64,000 nt of DNA. Source: Liolophura sinensis (taxonomy: Eukaryota > Mollusca > Polyplacophora > Chitonida > Chitonidae). Each line of letters opens with the position of its first letter. The stretch's first letter is position 1. A program made the translations under genes and the position numbers. The stretch is taken from assembly GCF_032854445.1 (NCBI RefSeq), contig NC_088307.1:17548001-17612000 (forward strand), in the 5' to 3' direction. Below are positions 1 through 11,939 of this stretch, piece after piece. Below the pieces are notes generated by a model, which was not told where the DNA came from, did not search any database, and saw only the letters and a list, made by a program, of their open reading frames with translations.

Positions 1-462
1 CAGGGGCTCTGTGTAAAACACTTCATCTGCACACCTCAATATCTGCTTAAACTCAGCCCATAAAAAGTTTGGACAGAAATACTTGTGGTGTGGATTGGCA
101 TGCTGTTGTGTGGCCAGAGTGACAGTGTTGTACATGTACGTAGATATACCCGACCATAGCTGGGGCGGCTGTGTGACTCAGGTCTGGGATGTCAGTTCTG
201 GCTCATGCCCAGGGCATACAAACACGTAGCTACAGCTAACATGGTCATGACATGGAAGCCTGTTAAGTGACAGCTCATACTGATAGCAAGGTATCAAACC
301 CACTCTGGTCAAGTCTACATACCTGTACAGGTAACATCAGTGGATCGTCTTTCACAGGTAAGAAAAATATTTCACAGATAGGATTTAAATTGCTCATTTG
401 ATTGATTGGTGTTCATCACCATGAAAGAATTTTCACAGTTTCTCTAAATGACTATAAATTTT
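1..462. other. non-coding stretch
   Basis: No ORF with recognisable domains, no tandem array and no SINE end is visible. The sequence is ordinary AT-rich intergenic or intronic DNA. Confidence 0.5.
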
Positions 463-656
463 GTCCATGAGTTCCAACTTTCCCATTTTTTTTTTTATTC
501 TAAGAGTTCTATGTATTTTAGAAAGGTGTTTTTGAGGTTTGCTTGGAACATAGGATGATATCCTACTGGAAAATTGTAAGTTTCAGGACCGAAAATACTA
601 TTTTGTGACATTTATTTCCCTCTGCAAATGTACTTTTGTAGGCGAAATTTTAGGCT
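463..656 (+). mobile_element. MITE-like repeat, family A, copy 1
   Basis: This is one of at least six diverged copies of a repeat of about 190 bp in the window. The others are near 9350-9560, 15535-15722, 28023-28205, 35846-36030 and 40530-40710. Shared blocks include a CTRAGAGTTCTATG-like motif, a TTGAGGTTTRCTTGGAACAT-like motif and TTTTGTGACATTTATTT. The ends resemble an inverted repeat of the form CCTAAAATTTCGYCC. No coding capacity is seen, so a non-autonomous DNA transposon is the likely class. Confidence 0.6.
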
Positions 657-1111
657 GTAGTAGGTATGTCACAATTCTTCACATTTTATCATGTGACCGA
701 TCAGTACCAATTTAACTACAAAATGTAATCCTTTCTTCAGATACGAATACCTGTAAACTTGTAATTCAATGCAGGTACAAGTACACTGCACACACATTTA
801 ATTAGATGTATGTGTTAATTAAAATACTAACCCAATTACACACCCACGTACCTGTACATGCCACTCAATGACTGCTGACTCTCATTTTGCAATTACCTGA
901 TTTACATGATCATATTTGAAAATTAAAACCATATCATTCATTTCTTCTTTGACATTGCTGTTCATGTTCTTGCACATATGATTTGTTAAAAGAATTGAAG
1001 AAGGATTTAAATACCAAAAAAAATCTGAAGCAAAAGGCACATATTTTTAGGATTATTTCTATTATTTAATATATGTAGTCTGCTCAGTTGTTAAAAAAAA
1101 CCCTTTACATC
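657..1111. other. non-coding stretch
   Basis: AT-rich sequence with no supported feature. Confidence 0.5.
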
Positions 1112-1122
1112 CAGTCTATCAG

Positions 1123-1328
1123 ATTTATTTATTTATTTGATTGGTGTTTTACGTCGTACTCAAGAATATTTCACTTATACAACGGCAGCCAGCATTATAG
1201 TGGGTGTAAAACGGGGACAGCCCAGGGGAAACCCACGACCATCCGCAGGTTACTGGCAGACCTTCCCACATACGACCGGAGAGGAAGCCAGCATGAGCTG
1301 GGCTTGAACTCACAGCGACCGCATTGGT
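1123..1328 (-). mobile_element. tRNA-derived SINE (family 1), 5'-truncated, with target-site duplication
   Basis: On the plus strand it begins with TTTATTTATTTATTTGATTG, the reverse complement of the SINE's 3' tail, and runs through the family body to the region just after the tRNA-like head. It is flanked by a perfect 11-bp direct repeat, CAGTCTATCAG, at 1112-1122 and 1329-1339. This marks a retroposed insertion. Confidence 0.85.
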
Positions 1329-1339
1329 CAGTCTATCAG

Positions 1340-2470
1340 AACCTACAGGAATGATGTGATTAGTACAATTTATCAAATAAGCTGCATCCAATGTTTCACG
1401 AAATAATAAAACAAATCCTTTTAGAGGTATAGTTTTGACGCCATGTCAAAGCATGGCTGGCAAGGCTACATGTATATAGGCACGGTAACATGACAAACTC
1501 TATGTTGTACACCTGTATGTAGAGAAGACTTTAGTGATGAAAAGAAACCATACGACAAAATACAGTGTTTCCGTTTTGTGCTGAAATGATGCCTGCCAAA
1601 AAGTCAAACACTGATATATTCTTCACAATTTCTACCTATAAGTAAACGCATGTGAAGTAGGGGGAAAAAAACAGTATTGTCAGAACTTTAAGTCATGTGT
1701 GTTGGTTGGTTGGGTGGTAGGTTGAAGTTATTGGTGTCTCCATTCAGCTGAATGATGTGCGCCACAAACAATACAAGGGTATGAGTGGGACAATGCATGT
1801 AAAATATGAAGTAGTCTTACACAAAGGCTACATACAAAAAGAATATTGAGCCAATTGGAAGCCCACCTTTTGAGTGCATTGTGAAGAAAAAGGGTCACAG
1901 AGAATAGTTTTCAGGTTAAGTTTTTGGGGTAACAATATCTCTCTGGCCTGACTGTACTGAAATGATGGCTGTATAGCCCTGGATCAGATCCAAAGTAATA
2001 GTGTCAACTCCACATGTATCTCCATCTTTATATCTGTGTATCATATGGTCAACTGGTGACCAGGGAATTTCGGAGGGTGGAGTGGTGGGGGGTTGGGGGA
2101 GCAAGAGTTCTCTGTAAGACCAGAGCTGGAAGTTATTACAGAGGGGTGACAAAACCTGCCTCTCCCATACACGTCTACCCTGGTCAGGTGTAACTGATTG
2201 TACCCAGGGCTAACTTCACATCTGTATACCAGTGGTACTGTATTTCACCTAAAGTTTGGCCTGTAAGAATGGGCTTACAAAAAGCAAATGACAACTTTGA
2301 AGTGATACTTTTGAGGCCAGTACTTACACTTGCTACATAAAAAAAAAAAATAATCAAATGTCAAGAAAAAGTCTTGAAGTGGCCCTGTGGGATGGATCAA
2401 TCAATTCAAATCAAACAAAATGTATCACTTGAAAACATCCACTCTTAAGGTGAAATACACTGGAACAGGT
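1340..2470. other. non-coding stretch
   Basis: No exon-like ORF or repeat array is recognised. The short minus-strand ORF near 1916-2152 shows no family features and is treated as chance. Confidence 0.5.
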
Positions 2471-2472
2471 CA

Positions 2473-2622
2473 GCTATTTATTCATTTGCTTGATTGGTGT
2501 TTTACGCTGTACCCAAGAACATTTCACTTATACGACGGCAGCCAGCATTATGAAAATCTGGCAGATCCCGGAAGAAACCCATGATCATCAGCAGGTTGTT
2601 GCCAGACCTTCTCACATACCAC
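2473..2622 (-). mobile_element. SINE family 1, diverged copy
   Basis: The antisense body includes ATTTCACTTATACGACGGC and the block that reads CCACGACCAT in better copies. A near-duplicate, CAGGTCAGCT before and CAGATCAGCT after, probably represents the decayed target-site duplication. Confidence 0.7.
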
Positions 2623-2639
2623 AGATCAGCTTCATGTAG

Positions 2640-5009
2640 CCAAGCTTTGTTACGTGTGTGTTTTTAATACATGTACTGTGTGGGTAGAGGGTCAACTGCC
2701 CACAAGTGTAAGTTATAATAACATGGACACGAAATCATGCAAATAAATCCCCCAATAATGCTTTCTGGATTATAAAGGTAATCCTGCGTGTGACAGCTGT
2801 GTATTATGGTTTCAAACTTCTTTGATGTTTTGGTGAAGAATAGACTGAACTCATGATAAAGGTCAAACACAAAAACCTAATGCTCTTATCGGATTTAGGA
2901 GCTATCAGCTGCTATACATAATGAGAATCCTAAGGTTCGAAAGCTGCCGAACAGCTACGACTGCAAAATTTCAGGTAAAACCAAGTAATGCATACAGGAC
3001 TAGGTAAAAAGTGAAAAAAAAGTCAGATCGAGCTCAGACAAAATATATTTCTTTTTAAACAGGTGATGGTACAAGTATCTTCTCCATCCCCAAAAAATGT
3101 AAATAAATTTACTTAAATATATTTACCAAAAAAAACCTAAAAATTAAAATAAATAAATAAATAAATAAATAAATTGAATATGGTAAATACATACATAAAT
3201 AAATTGAATATGGTGAATGTCCTGTTAGCTATGAAATAAACCTGGAGGAAGATTCAAATATGGATATAAGAAAAAGGCTTTTTTTTTTTACATAGCTGTG
3301 AAACAAGGCTATTGGTAAACATAGCTGAACAGGCTTGGCTGTTGTGCCATGGGCCAATCATTCCAGCTATGTAATACCAGGATGTCATAGGCCAATTATT
3401 CCAGCTATGCAATACCAGGAAGACTGCTACATGTTACACAAGTGTGTAAAAATTCCAGCATTTGAATGGTGAAAAAGAAAAACCAACAATATATTAATAG
3501 CACGTCTATTCAGTAATGGAGGCCTTTCATGTCATATTTCCTTATTTTAATGTAACATCTGAATATTACATACAAATATCCGAATTGTTCTTTTAAATAA
3601 AAATAAAAAAAAAACAGATTTGAAAAAAAAAGCAAAGCGCCCAGTTATGTATTCAGTATAGCAAAATAAGAGAAAAATTGTTATAGTGTGTCCAATTTGC
3701 GTGTGGGCGATGGAATGTAGATATATGCCTGCATGGTTTGCCATAATAAAAGGGCAGCTTATCACTGGTAACTGCAGTGCATTTTAAGTTTCATTACATA
3801 TTTATGTGCTAACATTTTAATTTAGAAAAAAAAAATTAAAAATACATTAAAAACAAAAAAGAAACAAGAAAATTTGTCAATAGGTTCCCTTACTACACAT
3901 ACAGTAATATCCCACAGTGCTTGTGGGTGATATAGAGAATTAAAGGGTCAGGGAGATGGGTGCCCTAAAAGAGCCAGTCTATCAGAGTGTGTGCTCGGCC
4001 TCCTGCTGTTAAGTTGACACAGTAGCAGTGTCAATTTCAGCCATGTGACAAAAGTCACTCTCAGCTGCTGGGGAAAATAATTAGAGAAGTAGGAGGGTGT
4101 GTGTGTTCCAGGAGTGCTGGTCAGAGTGGGAGGGATGGGGTTGGGAAGGATAAGGAGCCTGGGTGGGGGGTGTGGCTGAGGGGGGAGGGGCAGGAGAGAA
4201 TTTGAGGTCTGTGGTCTCAGAAGGATTTAAGGGTCCTGAGTTAAGAGGCATGGGGTCTGTGTTTAGCAGCCATGTGTTTGATGGACTTGAGGAGCACCTT
4301 AATAACACGCACATGTGCCCCTCCTGGGGGACCACTAACCAGAGACTATTGATATCATAATATACCCTCACTCCACCATTGTGTTTTCAGACCCAAAGCT
4401 CGCTTTAGAGGGTTAGAGAACCACTCTGACTCTGGGTCTCCCAGAACAGTCTTCACTTTCAATCTGTCAATGGCCTAGTCACGACAGCCAGTCAGGCCAG
4501 TCAGCACCGCTGGTGATTGTCCTAGCCAACACAAACCACAAGATCATCTTCATCTGAGGGAGACAGGATGCAAGCAATTTGTGCTGGCCGCCTAACAGCT
4601 CAAATGCAGTTATTATTACTTAATAAATAGGCTGTCAGATCCGCTGCTAGTCTAACAGGGACCATCCAGAGGACTGCACAGGCATAGGCGTTCGTTCCTC
4701 TCTGCCCTTAAAAACTCCAAGAGTTTCGGTGTTGGGAGTTTTGACATTTAAATTGCACACCGACAACCCTATACCATTTCCTGACTGTGGGATCAGCAGG
4801 ACAAACCCTTCTCTGAATCAGACGGCAGCAGCTGCACATGGAATTAAGCTGCTGTTGCTACTGTCTCATCCCTGTTGCTAAGGGGTAGGGAACATGCTGT
4901 GTCATCACTGCTAGAGCACCTGCTGGGATTTCATTGCTTCCATCTCCCCTCCTCATGATTACTTCCACTGACATTAAATTCAACTGATGGCCCATTAGGG
5001 CACTGGCTG
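2640..5009. other. non-coding stretch with simple repeats and a GC-rich segment
   Basis: It holds an AAAT microsatellite at about 3150-3175 and several poly-A tracts. About 3900-4900 is noticeably more GC-rich than its surroundings, with purine-rich runs near 4130-4200. No exon is recognised. The GC-rich part could be regulatory, but nothing in the sequence proves it. Confidence 0.4.
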
Positions 5010-5395
5010 CTAGAAAGACCAGGAAGTTCTACCTGTATGGACACAAATAAGAAGACCAGGAAGTTCTGCCTGTATGGGCACTGCTAAGAAGACTAGGAAG
5101 TTCTGCCTTTATGGACACTGAGAACCTTTTATGGGCAATGTTAAGAAGACTAGAAAGTTCTGCCTTTATGGGCAATGTTAAGAAGACTAGGAAGTTCTGC
5201 CTGTAAGGACACTGCTAAGAAGACTAGAAATTCTGTCTCTATGGGCACTGTTAAGAAGGCTAGGAAGTTCTGCCTTTATGGACACTGTTAAGAAGGCTAG
5301 GAAGTTCTGCCTGTACGGACACTGCTAAGAAGACTAGGAAGTTCTGCCTGTACGGACACTGCTAAGAAGACTAGAAGTTCTGCCTCTGTGGATAT
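5010..5395. repeat. minisatellite, unit about 38 bp
   Basis: About ten diverged copies of a unit containing AGAAGACTAGGAAGTTCTGC followed by CTGTATGGACACTGCTA. Copies differ by substitutions and short deletions. It lies upstream of the GPCR gene. Confidence 0.85.
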
Positions 5396-7416
5396 TGAGT
5401 ATCTTCTGCATGACAATCCTGGGCAAGTTTCAAACTCCAGGAACACTGCGTTCAGTGGTTTATGACTGCTGTAGGACAGTTCCGAAGAAACGTTTGCGGC
5501 ACATAAATGTAAGTATCAGTTACTAGCAAATTGATCATAATAGTTTCACTACACCAGTTTTTAGTCATTATTTGACTGTTTACTTAATTCACTGACTGTT
5601 GATGAATGGCATAATCAAGAATTTTTCTCTTATATGATGGCTGTGTGTTTTATCTATGAGTTTTCCTCTTCAAGAGTAAGTTATTCTACAAATGAAAAAG
5701 GCCTTAGTCTATAAACAATCCAGTATCAGGTACACTTTTATGCAGATTTAAAATCAACATTTTGCTACTACATAGAAAAGATCAAAGAAGATACTTAGCC
5801 AAATAAACCAAAAAAAAACACAAACTTTACTTCCTGCATTCAGAAGAAATGTATCTCTCTAATTAACCTAGTGTATGGAAGAATCGTTACAGATCAAGAC
5901 AGAAAGTCATAAAATTTGGAAAATCCATCCGTCATCGTTTCTGTAAATGGTGCTTGAGTTAAACTCCCATAAAGTACATGCTATGTACATATACATATCT
6001 GTCTGCTAAAATTTATAAAAACAGGGTTTTGCAAAGTGTAATGACAGCAACAGTGGATAACCGTCACAGTAATACCACTGCTGCCTTTCACAACTTCCAA
6101 TGGCACTATCGAGTTACTGAGAACTTTGAGTGGTGTACCAGGTCTGAAGTGCATTTTCTTACACGAAGGTACTTCTACCAGTATACTTCATGTCCAAAAT
6201 TCACTGGAAAGAACTTGGGAGATTTGACCCAAGCTGCCAGTAAGTGCAGCTGATTTTTACAAGTATAAGACAACAGCAAAATGAAGTTCAAGAATACCAT
6301 TATGGTGCTGCATAACTAGTTTCATAAGGAACTCCTGTCCAACTCACAAGTTTGCAGACTGTGTAGTATGTAGGACTCGTAGGATGCCACATCAAACATG
6401 ACCATGTTGCTTTCATGCTCATGTAAGAGAGCACATAAGAACTAAGAATTACTATAATAATTTTGTCCACGAAAAAAAAAAACAAGAATTTTGATAAATC
6501 TGTTTGATCAGTCTTATATGCATTGTAGCTAGGGGGGAAGCTTTTTATAGTTTGCATGATGGAGAAATACTGCTGGTATGGCTTCCTAGGACCAAAGAGA
6601 TTAAAGCTTCACACAAAGTGACAAAATATGTCAGTGGCTTGAAATATTCAAGATAGTAAACAAACTAAGCATCGCTTCAGGAGCCTAATGCAAAATGTCT
6701 GCTAAACACATCCCTCAGCAGGAAGTTACCAGAATACAGTATTTCATGCAAAGTTTGTTTTGTAAAAATTCACTTTCCGAGGCCACTGTATGCCTCAAAA
6801 TGCTACTTTTAAGCCAACACTAAAGTTTTCATATCAAAGTTCAATCAAACTTCACACAAAAACTCTCAAGAAAACTCTTTAGTGAGTTAAAAACACATTT
6901 TAAATTCTTAGTAAGAATCTTTATTACTGATCTGATGTTCTTCTGGACACATCTGACTTACAAGTAGTTTAATGTAGGCCTATCACATATGTGTATGGAT
7001 TTTGATCATTTTTCTGTAAAATGAATGCAACTGTCTTGCAAATTATGAAGAAGCACAAAATTCTACTAAGTACAATACTTGTTGGTAATTTAAACTCTTT
7101 TGTATTTCACAGGCGTTGTAAAAATGAGCACTGGAAAACTGGAAAGTAAAATATGCAAATATAATTTGCATATCTAGAATCAATGATTAATCAGAAAGAC
7201 CAAAACCCTGGAGCTGAATGAGCCAGATTTCTAGGATTGTGCAGAAAATACAAAACTCCTGTGCCCTCTGAAGCTTCAGTTCATTCAGGTCTAGGTCTGC
7301 TGCTTGTTATCAGTCAAATCCAATCCAAGAGCCACACCTGTGACAAATAAAACTTTCTTGGCTGTGTGGATATAACACTGGACTGTGTGAAGAATAAAAA
7401 GTGGACTGGTGACAGC
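5396..7416. other. non-coding stretch upstream of the GPCR
   Basis: No array or complete element is visible. A degraded antisense SINE end lies near 5590-5640. A good splice-donor-like string, ATGTAAGTAT, occurs near 5508 and could belong to a non-coding 5' exon of the GPCR, but no partner acceptor is established. The GPCR reading frame has an in-frame TAA at 7348 and only a GTG at 7366, so coding is taken to begin at 7417. Confidence 0.4.
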
Positions 7417-8646
7417 ATGGAGTCAATTCATGAGTCTGGATCCCCCATGCACGTCTGGCAACAATCACAGGAAACCACCTCCATGATGCCTTCTCAAATC
7501 AACAACAGCTACCACCTCCTGTCCACAATCTCTCCTGATTACGTCTCAGAGGAAGTGGACATTGCGGTCATCATCATGCTGCTCATTGTTTCTGTGACAG
7601 GCACCAGCGGCAACCTGCTGACAATTCTCGCAGTCATCACACACCCGAACCTTCGCAAAATGTCCAACGTATACATTCTCAATCTGGCTGTCGTGGATCT
7701 TACAGTGAGCTTGTTTCTTACGCCCATCTCCGTGCACACCATGCTGCACAACGTGCAACCACCGGGCTGCAGCACAGTGTTGCCGTTTATCAGCATGTTG
7801 TGCACAACTGTGTCGCTCCTAAATCTCAGTGCCATTGCCGTCAATCGGTACATCGCTATTGTGCGTGGAAAGCGCATCTACTTGAAACATTACACCAAGG
7901 TCAAGGTCGCTGCCAGCATCATCGTGATTTGGTTATTTGGCGGATTAGTGAGTATGCCCCCATTGCTTGGCTTCGGAGAGTTCGGTTACGACATTAAATT
8001 TGGCATATGCTTCATCCCACCTGGGAACCCCAACAGTTATTGGTACACCTTCTGTATCTGTGTGGTCTTCACCTTACCATTCTTGGTCTGCACTGTATTT
8101 GCCTACACCAATATCATTCGGAAATTCCGCAAAACGCAAATCAACATGAGGCGTCACAGCATATCGGGCAGTCGCACCTTGGTTGGTGTTGGGACATATC
8201 ACCAGCGTGCCAGCACAGATGCCCTTCATGAGATTCTAGAGAAACCTCGCCCGCTGGATCCTGCAAGCGTTAAAACTTGCTCCCCAATGTCGCCAAATCC
8301 GGAACAAATCAGTCAGAGGATGCAGAAACAGCAGCTACAGATGTTCAAAGTGGCGTTCAACTGTATTGTTGTGTGGATATTCTACATTCTCGTGTGGATA
8401 CCGATCATCTGTCTCCACATCTTTGACTTTGACAGGTTGGTTCCTGCTAAATACTACCGAGTGCTGTTTGCTGTGGCCTACACAAACTTTGCCATCAATG
8501 CATTTATATACGCCGTTCTTAACAGAAACTTTCGCCAAGCATACAGGAACTTGTTGTGTTGCAGCAGTTGTGATAAAAGTGACAAAAAACGATCATCGTC
8601 TTTCAAAACTGAGTACAGTAATGTTTCACAGTCTGAAAGATCATGA
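7417..8646 (+). CDS. class A (rhodopsin-like) GPCR, melatonin-receptor/moody-like
   Basis: Intronless ORF of 409 residues for a seven-transmembrane plasma-membrane receptor. Landmarks: TM1 with GN (N66); TM2 with LAVVDL; Cys118 before TM3 and Cys198 in extracellular loop 2, the usual disulfide pair; NRY at 143-145 in place of DRY; an intracellular loop 3 of about 70 residues rich in Ser and basic residues; WIP at 327-329 for the TM6 CWxP site; NAFIY at 361-365 in place of NPxxY; a CC..C cluster after TM7 suited to palmitoylation. NRY plus NAxxY is typical of melatonin receptors and their GPR84/moody-like relatives. The ligand cannot be read from the sequence, so an orphan relative is as likely as a true melatonin receptor. 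The start is the ATG at 7417, with a purine at -3 and G at +4. The upstream GTG-initiated extension is not credible. The stop codon lies in the first unit of a 25-bp repeat array. Confidence 0.9.
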   Translation: MESIHESGSPMHVWQQSQETTSMMPSQINNSYHLLSTISPDYVSEEVDIAVIIMLLIVSVTGTSGNLLTILAVITHPNLRKMSNVYILNLAVVDLTVSLFLTPISVHTMLHNVQPPGCSTVLPFISMLCTTVSLLNLSAIAVNRYIAIVRGKRIYLKHYTKVKVAASIIVIWLFGGLVSMPPLLGFGEFGYDIKFGICFIPPGNPNSYWYTFCICVVFTLPFLVCTVFAYTNIIRKFRKTQINMRRHSISGSRTLVGVGTYHQRASTDALHEILEKPRPLDPASVKTCSPMSPNPEQISQRMQKQQLQMFKVAFNCIVVWIFYILVWIPIICLHIFDFDRLVPAKYYRVLFAVAYTNFAINAFIYAVLNRNFRQAYRNLLCCSSCDKSDKKRSSSFKTEYSNVSQSERS

Positions 8647-8757
8647 ACCATGATCATCTGAAAGATCATGAACCATGATCATCTGAAAGATCATGAACCA
8701 TGCTCATTTGAAAGATCATGAACCATGATCATCTGAAAGATCATGAACCATGATCTT
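8632..8757 (+). repeat. 25-bp minisatellite spanning the GPCR stop codon
   Basis: About five copies of a unit reading GAAAGATCATGAACC then ATGATCATCT. The first copy supplies the last codons (Glu-Arg-Ser) and the TGA stop, and the rest lie in the 3' UTR. Each unit contains the inverted repeat GATCATG-aac-CATGATC, so the transcript could form a row of short hairpins. One copy carries substitutions (ATGCTCATTT). Confidence 0.9.
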
Positions 8758-9096
8758 CCAGATGTACTTTTCATCCAATTTATCATCAAAATTATACTTC
8801 ATTTACGTTTGTAACTCAGTCTGTAATGAATGGAAATCCATCAGACTTTGATGTAATGTCTTCAAGAAGTTTGTCCAGTTTGATAACATTACATTCGGTA
8901 ATTCTGATCCAAAACACTGTATACATGAAAGTGCTTGAAAGAAATAGTAAGGCACCAATATGAATTGCTATATGAGCAATAATACTGACAGTAAATTCAC
9001 GTGAACTGGAATATGTTTTCTCTTATGTGCATGTCATACTAGATGTACTGCAATAGTACATGTGGGCTGTCTGATATGTATAAGTATATCTGATAC

Positions 9097-9152
<56 letters not shown>

Positions 9153-9349
9153 GTATGCATTTCTTATGCCACTGTGAATATAAAAACATGAAATGCATTT
9201 TGAGACACAATAGATAAACCATGTTCAAGCTTTAAACCCTTGCCATACATAAAGACAACATACCATGGTACAGAAAACTTCTCACTGAGAATGCAGTCAG
9301 AAATCATCCAATCATATTTCCAGGTGAAAACTGTGGATTATGGCAAATG
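8758..9349. other. GPCR 3' flank with (AT)n microsatellite
   Basis: Probable 3' UTR or downstream sequence. It contains a pure AT dinucleotide tract at about 9102-9151. I see no AATAAA before the one at 9389-9394, which lies inside a MITE-like repeat. Confidence 0.6.
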
Positions 9350-9560
9350 ATTTAAAAATTCCACCACAAAAGAACATTTTTGGAGGCAAATAAATATGTC
9401 ATGAAATATTACTTGTTGCTGGTGCTGCAATTTACATTTTCCCAGTAGGATGTCATCCTACTTGCCAAATACCTTTCAAAACACCTTTCTAAACTCAACA
9501 GAACTCCCAGAATCTGGAAAAATTAACAACTATGTCATGGACGAAACTTTAGGTCATTAA
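9350..9560 (-). mobile_element. MITE-like repeat, family A, copy 2
   Basis: Antisense copy ending in ATGGACGAAACTTTAGGTCA, matching the inverted-repeat end of the family. It contains AATAAA at 9389-9394 on the plus strand, the first canonical poly(A) signal downstream of the GPCR stop. Confidence 0.65.
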
Positions 9561-9850
9561 CGGTAATGTCAGCTACAGTCAACTAGTTCATATATCTATG
9601 TAACAGTAATCTCAAAATGTGTGACCTCACTGTGGTTGACAAATACGGACTACTGTCAAAGGTTAAGGAGAGTGTTGGACCAAGGCCAGTTGTTTAGTGG
9701 AATATAGGACCATGTACATGTGTAGGACCATGTATAGGACCATGTTTAGGGCCATGTATAGGACCATTTGCCAAGCAAGATTTTAAGAAAGTGTATTTTG
9801 TGCTTCTAAAATGGCTTTCACATCCCAATTATTACTTGTGATTTTTTAAG
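9561..9850. other. non-coding stretch with short direct repeats
   Basis: The motif TAGGACCATGTA recurs several times at about 9700-9770. Nothing else is supported. Confidence 0.5.
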
Positions 9851-10050
9851 GTGTTAAAAAACGGGCAACCTGAAAAATACATGATAATGTCTGTATCAAA
9901 ACACATTAACTGCACAAAACACATAGTAATGTCAGTGTATCACAACACACTGACTGCAAAAAAATACATAACAATGTCTGCATTACACACATTCACTGCA
10001 AAAAAATACACAATAATGTCTGTATTGCAACACATTAACTGCAAAAAATA
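9851..10050. repeat. minisatellite, unit about 45 bp
   Basis: Four diverged copies containing AATGTCTGTATT, then AACACATTAACTGCAAAAAA. Confidence 0.75.
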
Positions 10051-11031
10051 GATATTAATTATTAAGGTTATTTCTACAGACCTCACAAATTAATGTTTTC
10101 AAATTGAAGCATATTTGTCCGTCTATAGGGAAACTATTAATTGTGATTTTTCATGAAGTGTGCTTGAATGTATCATTACTTATCTCAAACCTCGATAGGG
10201 AAGTTTCCTAACAATGCCCTACCTTGATAGGATAACCAATTACCAGATTTACAACACAATTCCAGCATAATTCAGAAAAGTTCCATGAATACCACAAATT
10301 AGTGCATGGCTGTGGAATGTTAATAAGATTCCATTTGTACCAAAAACATCATCTCTGGCAAGTCTAGCAGGAAACCAGACACGGGTAAACTGAAAATACA
10401 CCAAAGGAAAGGACCAAACTACGTGTATCATCAATTCTTACGTGTTACGACTTTGTGCATAGATTTTGGGTATAAGCCACCAGTATTTCATCCGTAAAAC
10501 ATTTTTCACATTTGTATTTCATTTATTTTTTTTTTACAACAAGCTTTAAATGCAACAGATCGGACTAAAAATCCCCATACCACCACAATAGTATATAATT
10601 TTTTAAAACCAATTGTTTCATACTCTTTACAGCCCATGCGCCACAACTATCAAAATTTGTAAAGAAATGTTGAACAACACCGCTATCATCATGGTCAGGG
10701 TGATGAGGAAGGAAGAGATGTCAGAAAACACAAACACTTGGTCTCAACCTTTGTTTCTATTAATACTTTATGCATATGCATTCTCTTCAATTAAAGTATA
10801 CAAATGATTCTAATCAACACCTAAAACCATGATATTGTTGAATGTTGGTGCTGAGCCTAATTCTAAACAAGGCTATGTGTGTCACACAGGATTCAAAACT
10901 CAAGATTGTCTAGCGATGACAGTGATGTAAAATGAGTGTAAAAAGAGGCACATACGCTGTAAGGAGTACAACCTTATTCATGTGAAATTGAATAAATAGT
11001 GAATCTGTTGTTACTGACCATTTGCAACCTT
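10051..11031. other. non-coding stretch
   Basis: AT-rich, with no recognised gene or repeat element. Confidence 0.5.
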
Positions 11032-11705
11032 TATGTCCTTCTTGGTTGGTTTAATCGTAAACTGTTCTTATGGCCTTCTTGGTTGGTTTAATCGTAAGCT
11101 GTATGTTCTTATGTCCTTCTTGGTTGGTTTAATCATAAACTGTATGTTCTTATGTCCTTCTTGGTTGGTTTAATCATAAACTGTATGTTCTTATGTTCTT
11201 CTTGGTTGGTTTAATCGTAAACTGTATGTTCTTATGTTCTTCTTGGTTGGTTTAATCGTAAACTGTATGTTCTTATGTCCTTCTTGGTTGGTTTAATCGT
11301 AAACTGTATGTTCTTATGTCCTTCTTGGTTGGTTTAATCGTAAACTGTATGTTCTTATGTTCTTCTTGGTTGGTTTAATCATAAACTGTATGTTCTTATG
11401 TTCTTCTTGGTTGGTTTAATCGTAAACTGTATGTTCTTATGTCCTTCTTGCTTGGTTTAATCGTAAACTGTATGTGCTTATGTCCTTCTTGATTGGTTTA
11501 ATCGTAAACTGTATGTTCTTATGTCCTTCTTGGTTGGTTTAATCATGAACTGTATGTTCTTATGTCCTTCTTGGTTGGTTTAATCATAAACTGTATGTTC
11601 TTATGTCCCTCTTGGTTGGTTTAAATGTAAACTGTATGTTCTTATGTCCTTCTTGGTTGGCTTAATCGTAAACTGTATGCTCTTATATCCTTCTTGGTTG
11701 GTTTA
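11032..11705. repeat. 41-bp minisatellite array
   Basis: About sixteen copies of a 41-bp unit built from CTTCTTGGTTGGTTTAATCG, TAAACTGTATGTTCTTATGTC. Copies are very similar, with recurrent variants (TCG/TCA, TCC/TTC). There are no spacers, so this is not a CRISPR-like array. Confidence 0.95.
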
Positions 11706-11939
11706 TATGCTAGGATGATGTGAATGTTATGAAAGACATTTAAAACTGGTACACAACTGACAAACCTGGTTGTCGGCATGTTTGATGTTAACATAAACTT
11801 GTGTGTTACGCCTGATACAAAAGTGTACACGATTTATACTATGTCCAGGATTACACAGTAAATCATGATTGCCACAGCAGAAATGAACACTAAAATATAG
11901 CATATTCAATTGTGCTATTGATTACATTACACAGAACTA

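Noticed and set aside
7366-7416. 17-codon N-terminal extension of the GPCR
   Set aside because: It would need a GTG start. The ATG at 7417 has good context, and a TAA lies upstream in frame at 7348.
11032-11705. CRISPR-like array
   Set aside because: The units are contiguous without unique spacers and the window is eukaryotic.
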